Source of the DNA: CAZPHU01 sp964419255
GTDB lineage: Bacteria; Fibrobacterota; Chitinivibrionia; Chitinivibrionales; CAYFVL01
Direction: 5' to 3'
DNA: 50,840 bases
Assembly (NCBI GenBank): GCA_964419255.1
Contig: CAYQOU010000026.1
Span: 1-50,840, forward strand
Shown: in pieces, positions 50,786 through 50,840 of the stretch
Position numbering within the stretch: position 1 is the stretch's first letter
Layout of the letters: each line of letters opens with the position of its first letter
Program-made: the position numbers and the translations under genes
The notes under the pieces: generated by a model
The model's database searches: none
What the model saw: the letters and a program-made list of their open reading frames with translations, nothing else
What the model was told of the DNA's origin: nothing

Positions 50786-50820
50786 TTCTTACTTCTTACT
50801 TCTTACTTCTTACTTCTTAC
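50786..50820. repeat. Heptanucleotide tandem repeat TTCTTAC x5
   Basis: Five perfect tandem copies of the 7-bp unit TTCTTAC in the spacer after the PfkB-like gene, followed by an imperfect CTTCTAC. Confidence 0.95.
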
Positions 50821-50840
50821 CTTCTACATTTCCCGGTAAA

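Noticed and set aside
50786..50820. Tandem repeat as a CRISPR array
   Set aside because: A 7-bp unit with no spacers; not CRISPR. No CRISPR array or cas gene is present in the window.

Overview
The window looks like a piece of chromosome from a motile, diderm (Gram-negative type), probably anaerobic bacterium. The diderm signs are a Wza-type exporter, predicted outer-membrane barrels and lipoproteins. The motility signs are flgJ-flgN-flgK-flgL, a flagellin, fliW and csrA. The anaerobe sign is an orange-protein (Orp)-like cluster of three NifX-family proteins, an Mrp ATPase and a sigma54 activator, an arrangement described from strict anaerobes such as Desulfovibrio. This fits Desulfobacterota or Fibrobacterota-like lineages, but the sequence alone does not settle the phylum. 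One 100-N scaffold gap lies at 12530-12629.

Layout. 63-9323 (minus): one long co-directional polysaccharide operon, read from high to low coordinates: TPR/TM protein, STAS protein, Wza-like exporter, Wzc-type tyrosine autokinase, AsnB-type amidotransferase, acyl carrier protein, a decayed acyl-ligase tail, a NadE-type ligase and a VanZ-like protein with a carbohydrate-binding-like tail. 9552-9761: dodecin. 9880-12273 (plus): a nucleotidyltransferase-diacylglycerol-kinase fusion and a HAD-IB phosphatase. 12724-13928 (minus): a membrane protein coupled to an M48 protease. 14378-14809: SlyD-like FKBP. 15078-19062: the Orp-like cluster. 19412-25705 (plus): flagellar rod, hook-junction and filament genes with fliW-csrA. 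25863-27754: MerR regulator plus TPR glycosyltransferase. 28075-39951: mainly housekeeping and cofactor genes (pdxA, bioA, engB, trpD, aroD, an SPL-like radical SAM protein), with envelope proteins between them. 40150-40893: a DUF1573 protein whose conserved CxC motif is encoded as UGA-Gly-Cys. 41253-50739: a radical SAM protein, a 977-residue three-module envelope protein, gnd, pdxB, and an ADP-ribosylglycohydrolase/PfkB-like pair.

Regulation. Sites matching the sigma54 -24/-12 pattern (GG-N10-GC) precede the M48 operon, mrp, flgJ, the flagellin gene and the MerR-glycosyltransferase operon, with weaker ones before the EPS operon and the kinase fusion. Two inverted repeats TTGCA-N4-TGCAA/T, 29 bp apart, lie in the divergent Orp/mrp intergenic region and look like enhancer sites for the linked activator. 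The flagellin leader carries seven GGA motifs, consistent with CsrA/FliW control.

The strongest candidate for something new is the DUF1573 gene. Its single in-frame TGA falls exactly on the first Cys of the CGCT motif, a SECIS-like hairpin follows at a suitable distance, and both flanks are intact. Other unusual items are the nucleotidyltransferase-DAG kinase fusion, the PfkB protein that has lost its catalytic Asp while coupled to an intact ADP-ribosylglycohydrolase, and the barrel/phosphoesterase-like/propeller protein.
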